From contig CANMUM010000001.1 in NCBI GenBank assembly GCA_947501025.1, positions 62,001 through 126,000 on the forward strand: 64,000 nucleotides of DNA, given 5' to 3'. Both the position numbers and the translations under genes were made by a program. This DNA is from an uncultured Paracoccaceae bacterium (GTDB lineage Bacteria; Pseudomonadota; Alphaproteobacteria; Rhodobacterales; Rhodobacteraceae). Below the pieces are notes generated by a model, which saw only the letters and a program-made list of their open reading frames with translations, was not told the origin of the DNA and made no database searches. This document shows, piece by piece, positions 35,864 through 45,334 of the stretch; the stretch's first letter is position 1, and the number at the start of each line of letters is the position of its first letter.

Positions 35864-36976
35864 ATGAGAAAATTGGCATTATTGATGATGGTTGCGGTGT
35901 TGGGTGCGTGTGGCACATTACCAAGCGTTGGTCCTTCACGTGGGAATATTGAGAGCAATTCGACGGCTCAGGGTGGAAACATTCCTGTTATCGCGGTGAC
36001 ACATAGCGTTGCAAGGGCGTCATACCAGTCCGCAGGATATGGATTTCCGAGTTCGTTTTACCAAAATGGAACGATTTCATATGAGGCAATACGTTCAGGA
36101 GATATCATTCAAATCACGGTTTGGGAAAATGTTGACAATGGGACATTTGCGACACTTGGTGCCCGCGTAACGCCTTTATCTGAAATGCGTGTGAGTTCTG
36201 CGGGAACAATTTTTATGCCCTATGTTGGTCAAATCAAAGCTTCTGGAAAAACACCCGACCAGCTCCGCCGAGAGATCACTCAACAACTATCGACACAAAC
36301 ACCTGACCCACAAGTGGAGGTGCGCGTTTTGACACCGAGCAGTCAAGGTGGTGTGATGCTGTTTACTCAAGGTGGCGGCGGCCTTGTTCCTCTGAATGAA
36401 GGAAATTTGACCTTGGCAGCAATGCTTGCCAGCGCTGGTGGGGCAGGCGCGGCTGATCCAAGAACAACACGTGTGACGCTAACCCGTGGCGGACAAAGTG
36501 GTACAATTTTGCTTCAATCACTATATGATAACTCAAAAAATGACGTGACACTTCGTCGCAATGATCGTATCATTTTAGAAGCAGATCGCCGCTATTATCG
36601 TATTTTAGGCGCGGGTTCGGCACAAGGACTCATTCCTTTTTCAAGAAGCGAAGTATCGGTGCTTGATGCCATTAGTGAAACTGGTGGTCTTAATGGTGCA
36701 ACTTCAGATGCAACAGGCATTTTTGTGTTTCGTACAATTAGCGCTCAAGTGGCGAATAGATTGATTAGTGGCAATCGTTACTCAAGCCCAGTGAATGTTG
36801 TTTTTACAATTAATTTGAAAGATGCTGATGGGCTGTTCCTTGGTCAAGAGTTCAAGATCTCTGATAAAGATACGATTTATATAACCGAAGCGCCATTTGT
36901 GACATGGACCAAAGTGATTTCCTCACTAACAAGTGCAACGGATTCTATCACAGATATAACGTCATTGCTTGAATAA
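35864..36976 (+). CDS. capsule/polysaccharide export outer-membrane lipoprotein (Wza/KpsD-like)
   Basis: A 370-residue lipoprotein with lipobox VLGACG, so anchored at the outer membrane. The mature part has the poly_export signature (ISYEAIRSGDIIQITVWE, RVTPLSEMRVSSAGTIFMPYVGQIKASGKTPDQLRREI) and at least one SLBB-type domain (LNEGNLTLAAMLASAGGAGAADPRTTRVTL). It forms the export channel. The ATG at 35864 has GAGG six bases upstream. Between kpsS and kpsC; no inner-membrane ABC exporter genes are nearby. Confidence 0.87.
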   Translation: MRKLALLMMVAVLGACGTLPSVGPSRGNIESNSTAQGGNIPVIAVTHSVARASYQSAGYGFPSSFYQNGTISYEAIRSGDIIQITVWENVDNGTFATLGARVTPLSEMRVSSAGTIFMPYVGQIKASGKTPDQLRREITQQLSTQTPDPQVEVRVLTPSSQGGVMLFTQGGGGLVPLNEGNLTLAAMLASAGGAGAADPRTTRVTLTRGGQSGTILLQSLYDNSKNDVTLRRNDRIILEADRRYYRILGAGSAQGLIPFSRSEVSVLDAISETGGLNGATSDATGIFVFRTISAQVANRLISGNRYSSPVNVVFTINLKDADGLFLGQEFKISDKDTIYITEAPFVTWTKVISSLTSATDSITDITSLLE

Positions 36977-36984
36977 AGACAGAA

Positions 36985-38925
36985 ATGCAAAATCGAGATA
37001 ACGCCGGATATTCAACAGTGCATCTCCGGCGTTTGGCATTTTATTCACTGGGTTTTTTTAGGCCAAAATTGCGTAAGCGTTTGAGGGCGCTTGGATATTC
37101 GCTTTCACCTTTTGGATTATGGGGGGCGGATGCTGTTGTGGTGTGGGGCCGTAAGCCTGTTTCCCAGCGTGGATTTGCGATGGCCAAACGAAAGTCACTT
37201 CCAGTCGTCTCTATCGAAGATGCGTTTATTCGTTCTATCAAGCCTGGTTGGTTCGAGGCGCCAGCAGGAATAATTCTTGATAAAACTGGAATATATTATG
37301 AAAGTTGCGGCGAAAGTGATTTCATGCGTTTGCTGGAAAAGCATGAGACTGTACTAGACGCAAAACATGTTCGGGAGTTGATCAACGTACAAAAAAAACA
37401 TGGTATTTCTAAATACAATTTTACAGCCCGCGGTCAGTGGACGAAAAAGGATTATGTTTTGGTTGTCGACCAAGTGGCGGGTGACGCAAGCATAACATAT
37501 GGTGAAGCTGACAAACAAAGTTTCCAAAAAATGCTGAGCGCTGCGCGCAAAAACTATCCAAGTGCTCAGATTATTATTCGCGCGCACCCATCTGGAAAGG
37601 GGCATTTTGAAAGTGTTGACCTTGATGAGAATATGCAAATATCGACTGAGCCCACAAATCCTTGGGATGTTCTTGAAGGGGCCAAAGATGTTTTTTGCGT
37701 GACCTCTCAAATGGGATTTGAGGCTATTCTCTTAGGACACAAACCGCATGTCTTTGGCAAACCGTTTTATTCAGGTTGGGGACTCACCCATGATGATCAG
37801 AATGTTGAACGCTGCCGTAAACTGAGTGTGGAAGAGCTATATGAGCTTGTCATGATTCAATGCTGCCAATGGTTTGACGCTGCTGGTCGAAAAACCGAAT
37901 TTGCAACCATGCTTGATGCAATGATTGCCCGAACAGCTCATCATAATAGATTCCAAAATGGTGTTTCCTTGCAAAATATGCGCGCATGGAAACGGCCGCA
38001 TATGGCAAGATATTTTCCCAAACAATACAAATCTGGTCAAATAATCTCTTGGGGTATGAGGTCAGATCCAAATGATTGGATTGTTGAAGATGGTTTTTTA
38101 AGGTCACGCGGATTGGGTGCGGAACTTGTGCCGCCACTTTCACTGGTCGTCGATAAGAAAGGAATTTATTTTGATCCAAACCGAGCAAGTGATCTAGAAG
38201 ATTTCATCAAAACTGAGCGCAGCGTTCTTGAATTGGAACGTGCCAAAAAGCTCCGTGAAGCGATTGTCGCTTTTGGGATTACGAAATATAATCTTGCGGA
38301 AACAGAAATTCTTCAACTTCCAAAAGATCATGAAGTTATCCTTGTCGCAGGGCAGGTCGAAGATGATAAATCTATCATTTTGGGCGCTACGGGCGAGGTT
38401 AAAAACACAGCAGATCTTTTAAAGGCTGTACGTGCACATAACCCGAAAGCATATATTATTTTAAAACCCCATCCTGATGTTGTCGCTGGATTGCGTAAAG
38501 GCCTGATCTCATCTGATCTTGCTGATCTCGTTTATAAGGGGGGTAGTCTTGAACCGCTTTGGGACTCTGTGGATCATGTGGCTACAATTACATCTCAAAC
38601 GGGTTTTGAGGCCTTATTGCGCGGTAAAAAAGTTTCTACTTATGGTATGCCATTTTATGCTGATTGGGGTCTCACCCAAGATTATGCACCCAGCACAGGC
38701 AGGCGCGGCAAGGCAAGCTTGGATGCCTTAGTTCATGCGACACTTATCGACTATCCCATATATTATGACCCAAAAGAGAGATGCATTTCGACTGCCGAAA
38801 TCATTGTCGAGCGCTTAGCATCGGGAGAGGTTAATCATCCGATATATCTACGCGCGATGACTTGGGTTCAACAAAAATATTACCGTTTGCTTGAGACTAT
38901 TCAGGGAAAAAATCGGCGACATTGA
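36985..38925 (+). CDS. kpsC: capsule polysaccharide beta-Kdo transferase KpsC-like
   Basis: A 646-residue protein with two tandem KpsC-type units (about 20-310 and 345-620). Each contains a RAHP/LKPHP segment with HP, a TSQMGFEAILLGHKPHVFGKPFYSGWG-like motif in the first and TSQTGFEALLRGKKVSTYGMPFYADWG in the second. KpsC adds alternating beta-linked Kdo to the lipid-linked KpsS product, building the capsule linker. It starts 8 bases after the wza stop, and its end overlaps the convergent ribD by 29 bases. Confidence 0.9.
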   Translation: MQNRDNAGYSTVHLRRLAFYSLGFFRPKLRKRLRALGYSLSPFGLWGADAVVVWGRKPVSQRGFAMAKRKSLPVVSIEDAFIRSIKPGWFEAPAGIILDKTGIYYESCGESDFMRLLEKHETVLDAKHVRELINVQKKHGISKYNFTARGQWTKKDYVLVVDQVAGDASITYGEADKQSFQKMLSAARKNYPSAQIIIRAHPSGKGHFESVDLDENMQISTEPTNPWDVLEGAKDVFCVTSQMGFEAILLGHKPHVFGKPFYSGWGLTHDDQNVERCRKLSVEELYELVMIQCCQWFDAAGRKTEFATMLDAMIARTAHHNRFQNGVSLQNMRAWKRPHMARYFPKQYKSGQIISWGMRSDPNDWIVEDGFLRSRGLGAELVPPLSLVVDKKGIYFDPNRASDLEDFIKTERSVLELERAKKLREAIVAFGITKYNLAETEILQLPKDHEVILVAGQVEDDKSIILGATGEVKNTADLLKAVRAHNPKAYIILKPHPDVVAGLRKGLISSDLADLVYKGGSLEPLWDSVDHVATITSQTGFEALLRGKKVSTYGMPFYADWGLTQDYAPSTGRRGKASLDALVHATLIDYPIYYDPKERCISTAEIIVERLASGEVNHPIYLRAMTWVQQKYYRLLETIQGKNRRH

Positions 38926-39994
38926 TATTTGGGTTTTCGTAAAGCGATAATATGTCGTCACCAATTTGACTTGTGTGTTTCAAGGCAAATTTAGGCACGT
39001 TCTTCATAGTTTCGATGTCAAGATCTCCAACCGCCGATAACCCTTCATCCCCAATAAATTTCCCAGCACCCACATGGATAATTTGATCCACAATGCCAGC
39101 TTTCAGCGCGCTTGCGGCAATCATAGAGCCTCCTTCAATGAGCGCCGAATTTAGCCCAAGTTCAGCCAATTTTTGAGCAACAGAATGAATGGATACGGAG
39201 CTGCCTTCAAGTTTCACGCCAATGCAATCCGCTTTTTGTGAAAGCTCAGATGATGGCATCACATCTTCACCATGAAATATGATTGGTCGTGACGTTTTAA
39301 ATATTTTCGCTTTAATTGATGTACGGCAATTGGTGTCCAATATAACGGGACGTGGGTGATATTTTTCAATTCCGATCGCGCGAATATTCAAAGATGGATC
39401 ATCAGCAATTAGGGTTCCCACACCAATAATGATCGCGTCAAATTGTGCACGCATGGCCCGCGTGGTTTTGCGCGCTGAATCATTCGTAATCCATTGGCTT
39501 TGTCGATTGCTCAACGCGATTTTTCCATCAAGCGTTGTTGCAGATTTCAGCGTAATCATGGAGCGCCCAAGTGATTTCGTCAGAAGGAAGGGGCGCAGCC
39601 CAGCAGGTATTTCAGAAATTTTCGGATGTATGACCTCAATCCCCGCATCACGGATCATCTGAAAGCCAGTACCCGCAACGCGGGGATCGGGATCTTCTAA
39701 AGGACAAATCAATCGTGATATTCTGGCCTCAATCAGCGCATTTGCGCATGGCGAGGTTTTGCCATGATGCGCACATGGTTCCAAAGTCACATAAGCGTCC
39801 GCATTCTTTGCATCAGTGCTTTGCTCAAGTGCAATGCGCTCAGCGTGAGGGCGACCACCATCAGCGGTATGCCCAAGCCCAATGATGCGATGATCGCGAA
39901 CCAATACACATCCCACAGATGGGTTTGCGCCTGTGCGCCCTAATCCTCGATCTCCTATTCGGATCGCAAGATCAAGAAAACGCAGATCAATCAT
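38897..39994 (-). CDS. ribD: bifunctional diaminohydroxyphosphoribosylaminopyrimidine deaminase / reductase
   Basis: A 365-residue RibD, steps two and three of riboflavin synthesis. The deaminase domain shows HAE at 50-52 and [11 protein letters not shown] (Cys74, Cys83 zinc ligands). The reductase domain has [37 protein letters not shown], and [11 protein letters not shown]. It overlaps nrdR by 8 bases, forming nrdR-ribD, and its end overlaps kpsC by 29 bases on the opposite strand. Confidence 0.95.
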   Translation of the reverse strand: MIDLRFLDLAIRIGDRGLGRTGANPSVGCVLVRDHRIIGLGHTADGGRPHAERIALEQSTDAKNADAYVTLEPCAHHGKTSPCANALIEARISRLICPLEDPDPRVAGTGFQMIRDAGIEVIHPKISEIPAGLRPFLLTKSLGRSMITLKSATTLDGKIALSNRQSQWITNDSARKTTRAMRAQFDAIIIGVGTLIADDPSLNIRAIGIEKYHPRPVILDTNCRTSIKAKIFKTSRPIIFHGEDVMPSSELSQKADCIGVKLEGSSVSIHSVAQKLAELGLNSALIEGGSMIAASALKAGIVDQIIHVGAGKFIGDEGLSAVGDLDIETMKNVPKFALKHTSQIGDDILSLYENPNINVADFFPE

Positions 39995-40451
39995 CGTTTT
40001 GTGGTGGGCGCAGCTGTGTTAAAAAGTCACCAAAATCATGCGCGTCTTGGAAGTCCTTATAAACACTTGCGAATCGAATATAGGCAACAGGGTCAAGGTC
40101 GGCGAGGGCTTCCATAACGGTCTTGCCGATTTGTTCTGTTTTGATTTCGTCTTGGTTGAAACCTTCTAGGCGGCGGATAATCCCAGAGATCATCTGATCT
40201 ACTTTTTCACTTTCCACGGGGCGCTTGCGCAATGCAATCCGCACAGAACGTTCAAGCTTTTCGCGGTCAAATTCTGTTCGCCCACCATCACGTTTAACGA
40301 CAAACATATCACGCAACTGAATACGCTCAAATGTGGTAAAACGACCGCCACAAGCCGTGCAAGAACGGCGGCGACGAATCGCTGAATGGTCTTCTGATGG
40401 GCGGCTATCTTTGACCGCTGTGTCGGTATTTCCGCAAAAAGGGCATCTCAT
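39987..40451 (-). CDS. nrdR: transcriptional repressor NrdR
   Basis: A 154-residue repressor of ribonucleotide reductase genes. The zinc ribbon CPFC...CTAC (Cys 3, 6, 31, 34) with RRRRSC is followed by the ATP-cone ([30 protein letters not shown]) and [19 protein letters not shown]. It binds NrdR boxes when loaded with ATP/dATP. It is the usual alphaproteobacterial start of the nrdR-ribD operon. A small intergenic gap of 89 bases to the next gene shows no riboswitch. Confidence 0.96.
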   Translation of the reverse strand: MRCPFCGNTDTAVKDSRPSEDHSAIRRRRSCTACGGRFTTFERIQLRDMFVVKRDGGRTEFDREKLERSVRIALRKRPVESEKVDQMISGIIRRLEGFNQDEIKTEQIGKTVMEALADLDPVAYIRFASVYKDFQDAHDFGDFLTQLRPPQNDD

Positions 40452-40540
40452 TGTATGATTCTAGTAAACTGTGAGCGTGAACACAATTGCTTTTTCGAGA
40501 ATTCCCGTTTATGACACCCGAAATTTAAAGGAATGGTATA

Positions 40541-41158
40541 ATGACACGCACACAAATCAACGGCGCACTGGCAATGGCTTTCGTTGTCGTCCTCTCAAAT
40601 TATCTTGTTCAAAAATATCTGGGTAATTATCTAACCTATGGTGCATTTACTTATCCGTTTGCATTTTTGGTAACAGATTTGATGAACCGTCTTGAAGGGC
40701 CGAAAGCTGCGCGAAAAATTGTATTTGTGGGATTTGTTATTGGCATTATTTGTTCGCTAATCGGTTCACAAATTATGGGTGAATATGGGCCGCTTGTATC
40801 ACTTCGTGTGGCCATTGGATCTGGTATTGCCTTCCTAACGGCTCAATTGCTTGATGTGTTTGTGTTTAATCGTCTGCGCAATCGTGCATGGTGGAAACCA
40901 CCTGTATTCTCAAGCGTTATCGGCTCAAGTATTGATACGTTGATTTTCTTCTTTGTCGCATTTTCGGCGCAGATGATTTTCCTAGAGCCTGCAAATGATG
41001 TTGGTTTTTTCAATGAAAGCGCACCGCTTCTGGGCGTTGGGATGATCGCACCATTTTGGATTTCTATGGCAGTGGCAGATTATCTTGTGAAACTCGTTAT
41101 CGCGATGATTGCACTTGTCCCTTATCGCCAAGCGATTAAAAACATTGAAACGGCCTAA
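40541..41158 (+). CDS. queuosine precursor transporter (VUT/YhhQ family)
   Basis: A 205-residue membrane protein with six or so helices, starting with VVVLSNYLVQKYLGNYLTYGAFTYPFAFLVTDLMNR and containing GSSIDTLIFFFVAFSAQ, the conserved VUT family pattern. Members import preQ0/preQ1 for queuosine. The stop overlaps the rhomboid ATG by one base (TAATG), indicating coupling. Confidence 0.88.
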   Translation: MTRTQINGALAMAFVVVLSNYLVQKYLGNYLTYGAFTYPFAFLVTDLMNRLEGPKAARKIVFVGFVIGIICSLIGSQIMGEYGPLVSLRVAIGSGIAFLTAQLLDVFVFNRLRNRAWWKPPVFSSVIGSSIDTLIFFFVAFSAQMIFLEPANDVGFFNESAPLLGVGMIAPFWISMAVADYLVKLVIAMIALVPYRQAIKNIETA

Positions 41159-41883
41159 TGTTTCCATTTCGTGATCATAATCCGTCTATTCGCATACCAT
41201 TCGTGACCTATGCAATTATTGCGATTAATGTGATCGTGTTTCTCACACATCTTGATCCAGCGGGCATTTCTGAGTTTTATTATAAATACGCTCTTGTGCC
41301 TGTTTGGATTGCCGAAGGCCACGATTATGAGGATTTCATCACATCCATGTTCATGCATGGCAGTTGGATGCATTTAATTGGGAATATGTTATTTTTATGG
41401 ATTTTTGGTGACAATATCGAAGACACATTGGGTCATATTGGATTTTTAATCTTTTACATCATTTGCGGCATTATTGCTGCGCTTGCTCATGTGTTTTTGA
41501 ACCTTGATAGCGATGTCCCGCTTATCGGCGCGTCGGGTGCAATTGCGGGGGTGATGGGTGCCTATTGGTTATTGTTCCCTCGCGCAAAAGTTGACGTATT
41601 GTTTATTATGGTGATTTTTGCCCGTACATTTTCTGTACCAGCATTTATCGTTTTGACGATATGGTTGGGTATGCAAATTTTCTCAGGGTTCTCAACGCCA
41701 TCTGAGGGAGGCGGTGTGGCATATTGGGCGCATTTTGGTGGTTTTGTCGCAGGGGCAGTGCTTATGTTCCCGATTTGGAAAAAACGTGGTGCAAAAATGT
41801 TCTGGCATAAAAATGAATATGTGCCGCCATATCCAAAAGCGCGCAAATTGACATATGGCAAAATCCCGACCATCAAAAGATAA
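41158..41883 (+). CDS. rhomboid family intramembrane serine protease
   Basis: A 241-residue rhomboid with about six helices. The catalytic Ser126 lies in IGASGAIAG and the His192 in WAHFGGFVAGA; the conserved MHGSWMHLIGNMLFLWIFG sits in helix 2 (Asn76 region). It cleaves membrane-spanning substrates inside the bilayer; the substrate is not known. Co-translated with the queuosine transporter; a terminator overlaps its stop. Confidence 0.9.
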   Translation: MFPFRDHNPSIRIPFVTYAIIAINVIVFLTHLDPAGISEFYYKYALVPVWIAEGHDYEDFITSMFMHGSWMHLIGNMLFLWIFGDNIEDTLGHIGFLIFYIICGIIAALAHVFLNLDSDVPLIGASGAIAGVMGAYWLLFPRAKVDVLFIMVIFARTFSVPAFIVLTIWLGMQIFSGFSTPSEGGGVAYWAHFGGFVAGAVLMFPIWKKRGAKMFWHKNEYVPPYPKARKLTYGKIPTIKR

Positions 41884-41900
41884 TCGGGATTATTATTTTT
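41862..41900 (+). terminator. rho-independent terminator after the rhomboid gene
   Basis: An 8-bp stem AATCCCGA (41862-41869) / TCGGGATT (41884-41891) encloses the rhomboid stop codon and is followed by ATTATTTTT. It ends the transporter-rhomboid unit before the convergent secreted-protein gene. Confidence 0.7.
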
Positions 41901-41906
41901 AAATGT

Positions 41907-42500
41907 TTACCATGGATTTGCGTTTTGGTCGTTGATTGACGTCCAGAATCGTTTCTTTTGCTGTTTGCCGCGCAGCAAATGTTTGTCTACGCTATTTTGA
42001 TGAATATGAGCACCATATGACCAGCCGCCACCAGCATCGTGGTGTTCGGCCATTACCGCTGTTTCATTTTGCAGCTGTGCCTTGCACATTTTATCAGCAT
42101 ACGCTTTGCTCGTGATTTCTGTGCCTCGTACTGGGTTGGTTAGTCCGACTTCTCCGCCTGACCAACCCATATAAAATTGCCAATTTGTAGGGCGAGCTGC
42201 CGATGCATAATCTTCATATTCGGGAGGAACTGTACTGTTTCCTGGAACAAAGCAAAGAATACGCCGTTTTTTCTTCAAGTTTGTATCACCATTATATGGA
42301 TTGCAGGCATTTTGAGAGGTGGTTGAGTTCCATCCGCAGCCCACACGAACTATATTTGGTTTTGAAGGAACCGGTAGAGGATAACCTTGCCATGTCAGGG
42401 CTTTTCCTGATGGATTTTGTGCGTAGCTCGGCGTTGCGCCAAAGAGCGTTGAGCCAACGATCAGTGTCGTCGCCAGAACCGATTTAAGTTTGATAGCCAT
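41907..42500 (-). CDS. secreted protein of unknown function
   Basis: A 197-residue protein with a signal peptide (about 1-27, ending SYA before Q). The mature part has four cysteines (in GCGWN, NACNPY, ILCFVPG and KMCKAQ) that could form two disulfides, a Trp/Gly-rich middle (FYMGWSGGEVGLTNPVRGTEITS) and a His-rich segment (AEHHDAGGGWSYGAHIHQNSVDKH) that might bind metal. No family is recognised. The ATG at 42500 has AAAAGGA upstream and leaves out a 15-codon extension. Convergent with the rhomboid gene and divergent from nfu. Confidence 0.65.
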   Translation of the reverse strand: MAIKLKSVLATTLIVGSTLFGATPSYAQNPSGKALTWQGYPLPVPSKPNIVRVGCGWNSTTSQNACNPYNGDTNLKKKRRILCFVPGNSTVPPEYEDYASAARPTNWQFYMGWSGGEVGLTNPVRGTEITSKAYADKMCKAQLQNETAVMAEHHDAGGGWSYGAHIHQNSVDKHLLRGKQQKKRFWTSINDQNANPW

Positions 42501-42707
42501 TTTGTTTTCCTTTTCTGTAATAAAGCTTGGATTGTGATTTCTCACAGGCCTAACTTAGCTCACTAAAATGAAATGGAACCTCACCCAAATGGGTGAATTG
42601 TGATAAATAAATTCGTTTTTATTTTCACCAAAGAGTTGAAGATTTATTGGAACCTATGTTGCAATTTCACGATTACACGACTATTTTAATAGGGAAAGAG
42701 GTACATC

Positions 42708-43265
42708 ATGTTTATTCAAATTGAAACAACACCAAATCCATCGACACAAAAATTCATCCCAGGCCGCGAAGTTTTGGTTTCTGGTGCGATGGAGTTTTCG
42801 GATGCAGATGCAGCAAATGCATCGCCAATTGCAGCGCGCCTCTTTGCGATCGAAGGTGTGAGTTCCGTTTTTCTTGGAAGTGATTTTGTGTCTGTAACGA
42901 AAGCCGAAGCAAAAGATTGGGCGCATCTCAAGCCGTTAATTTTGGGTGCGATCATGGATCATTTCCAGTCTGGTGAGAGCATTTTGAACGAAGGGACAGA
43001 GCAATCATCCCACGCAGAACATGATGGCCCTGATGGTGAGATCGTCGATCAAATAAAATCTCTGCTTGATACACGTGTGCGTCCAGCCGTTGCCCAAGAT
43101 GGTGGAGATATTGTATTTCATGGATTTGAGCGCGGCGTTGTTTTCCTGCATATGAAAGGTGCTTGTGCGGGATGCCCTTCATCGACCATGACGCTTAAAA
43201 TGGGCATTGAAAATCTGCTTCGCCATTATATACCAGAAGTCACTGAAGTGCGCGCTGTCGCGTAA
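42708..43265 (+). CDS. NfuA/NFU1-type iron-sulfur scaffold protein
   Basis: A 185-residue protein with an N-terminal Nfu_N domain (MFIQIETTPNPSTQKFIPG, about 1-90) and a C-terminal NifU domain (about 110-185) with ACAGCPSSTMTLKMGIE, whose Cys153/Cys156 bind a shared Fe4S4 cluster. It delivers Fe-S clusters to apo-proteins. The stop overlaps the tsaB ATG by one base. Confidence 0.93.
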   Translation: MFIQIETTPNPSTQKFIPGREVLVSGAMEFSDADAANASPIAARLFAIEGVSSVFLGSDFVSVTKAEAKDWAHLKPLILGAIMDHFQSGESILNEGTEQSSHAEHDGPDGEIVDQIKSLLDTRVRPAVAQDGGDIVFHGFERGVVFLHMKGACAGCPSSTMTLKMGIENLLRHYIPEVTEVRAVA

Positions 43266-43840
43266 TGCGCCAGATTTTGATTGACCCATTATCTGAGCCC
43301 GTGCAAATGGCCTTGTCTGAAGCTGGTCACATCATAAAGACGAGTAGCGCAAGCGCAAAAGACCGCGCCCTTGCTCTCGATGAAGCTTTTCAGGGTCTTG
43401 GAGATTTGGATAATATTCAAGAAGTTGTTGTGATCAATGGCCCAGGGAATTTCACTGCTATTCGCGCAGGAATAGGTTATGTGCGTGGTCTTGGGCTTGC
43501 TTTTGGATGCCAGACGCGCGGCATTTCTATAATGGATGTCGATCATCAATTGGCTGGATCATCACAAATTGCGCGTGATGCGCGTGGTGATCGTGCATAT
43601 CTTTCCCGTGAGGGGCAAATTACTCTCGTCAATAAAGCTGAGCTTCCAAATGGAATTGTGTGTTTTGATGATATTGAGGGAACAGTTCATAAAACAGCTA
43701 CAAGTTCAGAGCGTATGTCGGCGTTTTTGTCATTGGCAAACACAGATAAGGGTACTGTTCCTGCAAGCGCAAATTATATCCGTTCAGCAGATGCTGCCCC
43801 TTCAAATATCATTCCTCCAAAAATAATTGAGATAAAATGA
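43265..43840 (+). CDS. tsaB: tRNA threonylcarbamoyl adenosine modification protein TsaB
   Basis: A 191-residue TsaB, the TsaD partner in t6A37 synthesis. It has ILIDPLSEPVQMALSEAG, VVVINGPGNFTAIRAGIGYVRGLGLAFGC (the GPGSFTGLRIG motif with small changes) and a short C-terminus. The first strand is divergent from the usual DTS start (IDP here). It overlaps nfu by 1 base and rimI by 4. The Sua5-type partner is at 16267. Confidence 0.87.
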   Translation: MRQILIDPLSEPVQMALSEAGHIIKTSSASAKDRALALDEAFQGLGDLDNIQEVVVINGPGNFTAIRAGIGYVRGLGLAFGCQTRGISIMDVDHQLAGSSQIARDARGDRAYLSREGQITLVNKAELPNGIVCFDDIEGTVHKTATSSERMSAFLSLANTDKGTVPASANYIRSADAAPSNIIPPKIIEIK

Positions 43841-44253
43841 TGAGCAATGAAAAGCTCGCAGAACTCTATGCGCGCTGTTTTCCCGATGATGTTCACCACT
43901 GGAAAGGTGAAGCGATAGCCCAACTCAAAAATGGCAAAAACTCTGAAGTTGTTGAAGTTGAGCATGGTGCGGTGTTTTTTCAGATGGCTGCAGATGAAGG
44001 CGAAATTTTATCCATATTTATAGATCCTGCGCATCAAGGAAAGGGCGAGGGATCAAGGCTATTTAATGAATTGCTTAGCTTTGCGGCTGCGCATGGAATC
44101 CGCACATTGTTCTTGGAAGTGGCTGCGGATAATCAATCAGCGCTAAAATTTTATACTCGCCTAAATTTTGAGCTTATTGGTAAGCGTAAAGCCTACTATT
44201 TGCGCAAAAATGGTGTGAAAGTAGATGCTCTGACGATGCGCTGCGATCTTTAG
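43837..44253 (+). CDS. rimI: GNAT acetyltransferase, RimI-like
   Basis: A 138-residue GNAT protein with DEGEILSIFIDPAHQGKGEGSRLFNELLSFAAAHGIRTLFLEVAADNQSALKFYTRLNFELIGKRKAYY-type sequence: the acetyl-CoA motif (QGKGEGSRLF), then FLEVAADN, and the RimI-typical KAYYLR near the C-terminus. RimI acetylates the N-terminus of ribosomal protein S18. It starts 4 bases inside tsaB; tsaB-rimI pairing is widespread. Two adjacent ATGs are possible starts. Confidence 0.88.
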   Translation: MMSNEKLAELYARCFPDDVHHWKGEAIAQLKNGKNSEVVEVEHGAVFFQMAADEGEILSIFIDPAHQGKGEGSRLFNELLSFAAAHGIRTLFLEVAADNQSALKFYTRLNFELIGKRKAYYLRKNGVKVDALTMRCDL

Positions 44254-44263
44254 CAAAAAGCCA

Positions 44264-44291
44264 TTGACGTAGTCCAATAACGGCTTAAGAT
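44264..44291 (+). promoter_or_regulatory. candidate promoter of the BMP-type ABC operon
   Basis: TTGACG at 44264-44269 and TAAGAT at 44286-44291 are spaced 16 bases apart, giving a start around 44298 and a leader of about 40 bases before ATG 44338. The -35 box lies inside an interrupted inverted repeat (AAGCC...GGCTT, 44259-44286), a possible operator. No purine riboswitch core was seen. Confidence 0.45.
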
Positions 44292-44337
44292 GAAGTTAGC
44301 GGAGAATCCGTCAATAAAAAATACTTGGAGAGAAAAC

Positions 44338-45330
44338 ATGAAATTGAAAGCATCACTTTTGGGCGCTGTCGCGCTAAGCACAATGGCGACTATGGCTTTT
44401 GCTGATCCAGCTCTTATCTATGATATGGGCGGTAAATTCGATAAATCATTTAATGAAGGCGCATATACAGGTGCTGAAGCTTATAAAGAAGCTTCAGACG
44501 GCGATTATCGTGATTTTGAAATTTCTGAGGAAGCGCAGCGTGAGCAAGCTGTTCGCCGTTTTGCAGAAGAAGGCAATAACCCCATTATTGCAACAGGTTT
44601 TGCCTATTCATCAATTTTGGATGCTGTTTCACAAGAATTTCCTGATCTGACTTTCGTTACTATCGATGGTTGGGTTGAGCAACCGAACGTTTTGAATGTT
44701 GGTTTTAAAGAAGATCAAGGCTCATATTTAATGGGTATTTTTGCGGCTATGGCGTCAAAATCAGGAACTATTGGTTTCGTTGGTGGGATGGATATTCCAT
44801 TGATCCAGAAATTTGCATGTGGCTATGTTCAAGGTGCAAAATCCGTTAATCCAGATATCAAAGTTATCCAGAATATGACGGGCACGACGGCTTCTGCTTG
44901 GAATGACCCTGCTAAAGGTGCGGAATTGACAAAAGCTGAAATTGATCAAGGTGCGGATGTTATTTTCCACGTTGCTGGTGGTACGGGTGTGGGTGTCCTT
45001 CAAGCGGCTGCTGATGCGGGTGTTTTGGGTATAGGTGTCGATAGCAATCAGAATGGTTTGCACCCTGGCTCAGTTTTAACTTCAATGCTCAAACGTGCTG
45101 ATATTGCTGTTGAAAAAGCAATGACAGAAGCTGCTGCAGGTACATTGGAAGCTGGCGTTTGGTCACTTGGTCTTGAAGACGGTGGTGTTGATTATGCAAT
45201 GGATGACAACAACAAAGATCTTGTGACTCCAGAAATGATTGCCGCAGTTGATGCAGCGAAAGCGGCTATTATTGCGGGTGAAGTTGAAGTTCATGACTAT
45301 ATGTCAGACAACGCTTGCCCAGTAATGTAA
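44338..45330 (+). CDS. BMP-family ABC transporter substrate-binding protein
   Basis: A 330-residue periplasmic binding protein with a signal peptide (about 1-22, ending AFA). It belongs to the BMP/PnrA type: LIYDMGGKFDKSFNEGAYTGAEAY (conserved start), GTIGFVGGMDIPLIQKFACGYVQGAKSVNPDIKV, GADVIFHVAGGTGVGVLQAA and GIGVDSNQN. PnrA-like proteins bind nucleosides; the purine nucleoside phosphorylase downstream supports purine nucleosides here. The ATG at 44338 has GGAG upstream. Confidence 0.92.
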   Translation: MKLKASLLGAVALSTMATMAFADPALIYDMGGKFDKSFNEGAYTGAEAYKEASDGDYRDFEISEEAQREQAVRRFAEEGNNPIIATGFAYSSILDAVSQEFPDLTFVTIDGWVEQPNVLNVGFKEDQGSYLMGIFAAMASKSGTIGFVGGMDIPLIQKFACGYVQGAKSVNPDIKVIQNMTGTTASAWNDPAKGAELTKAEIDQGADVIFHVAGGTGVGVLQAAADAGVLGIGVDSNQNGLHPGSVLTSMLKRADIAVEKAMTEAAAGTLEAGVWSLGLEDGGVDYAMDDNNKDLVTPEMIAAVDAAKAAIIAGEVEVHDYMSDNACPVM

Positions 45331-45334
45331 GTAG

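Noticed and set aside
40452-40540. preQ1 riboswitch upstream of the queuosine transporter
   Set aside because: No preQ1-I or -II core or pseudoknot-like pairing could be made out.
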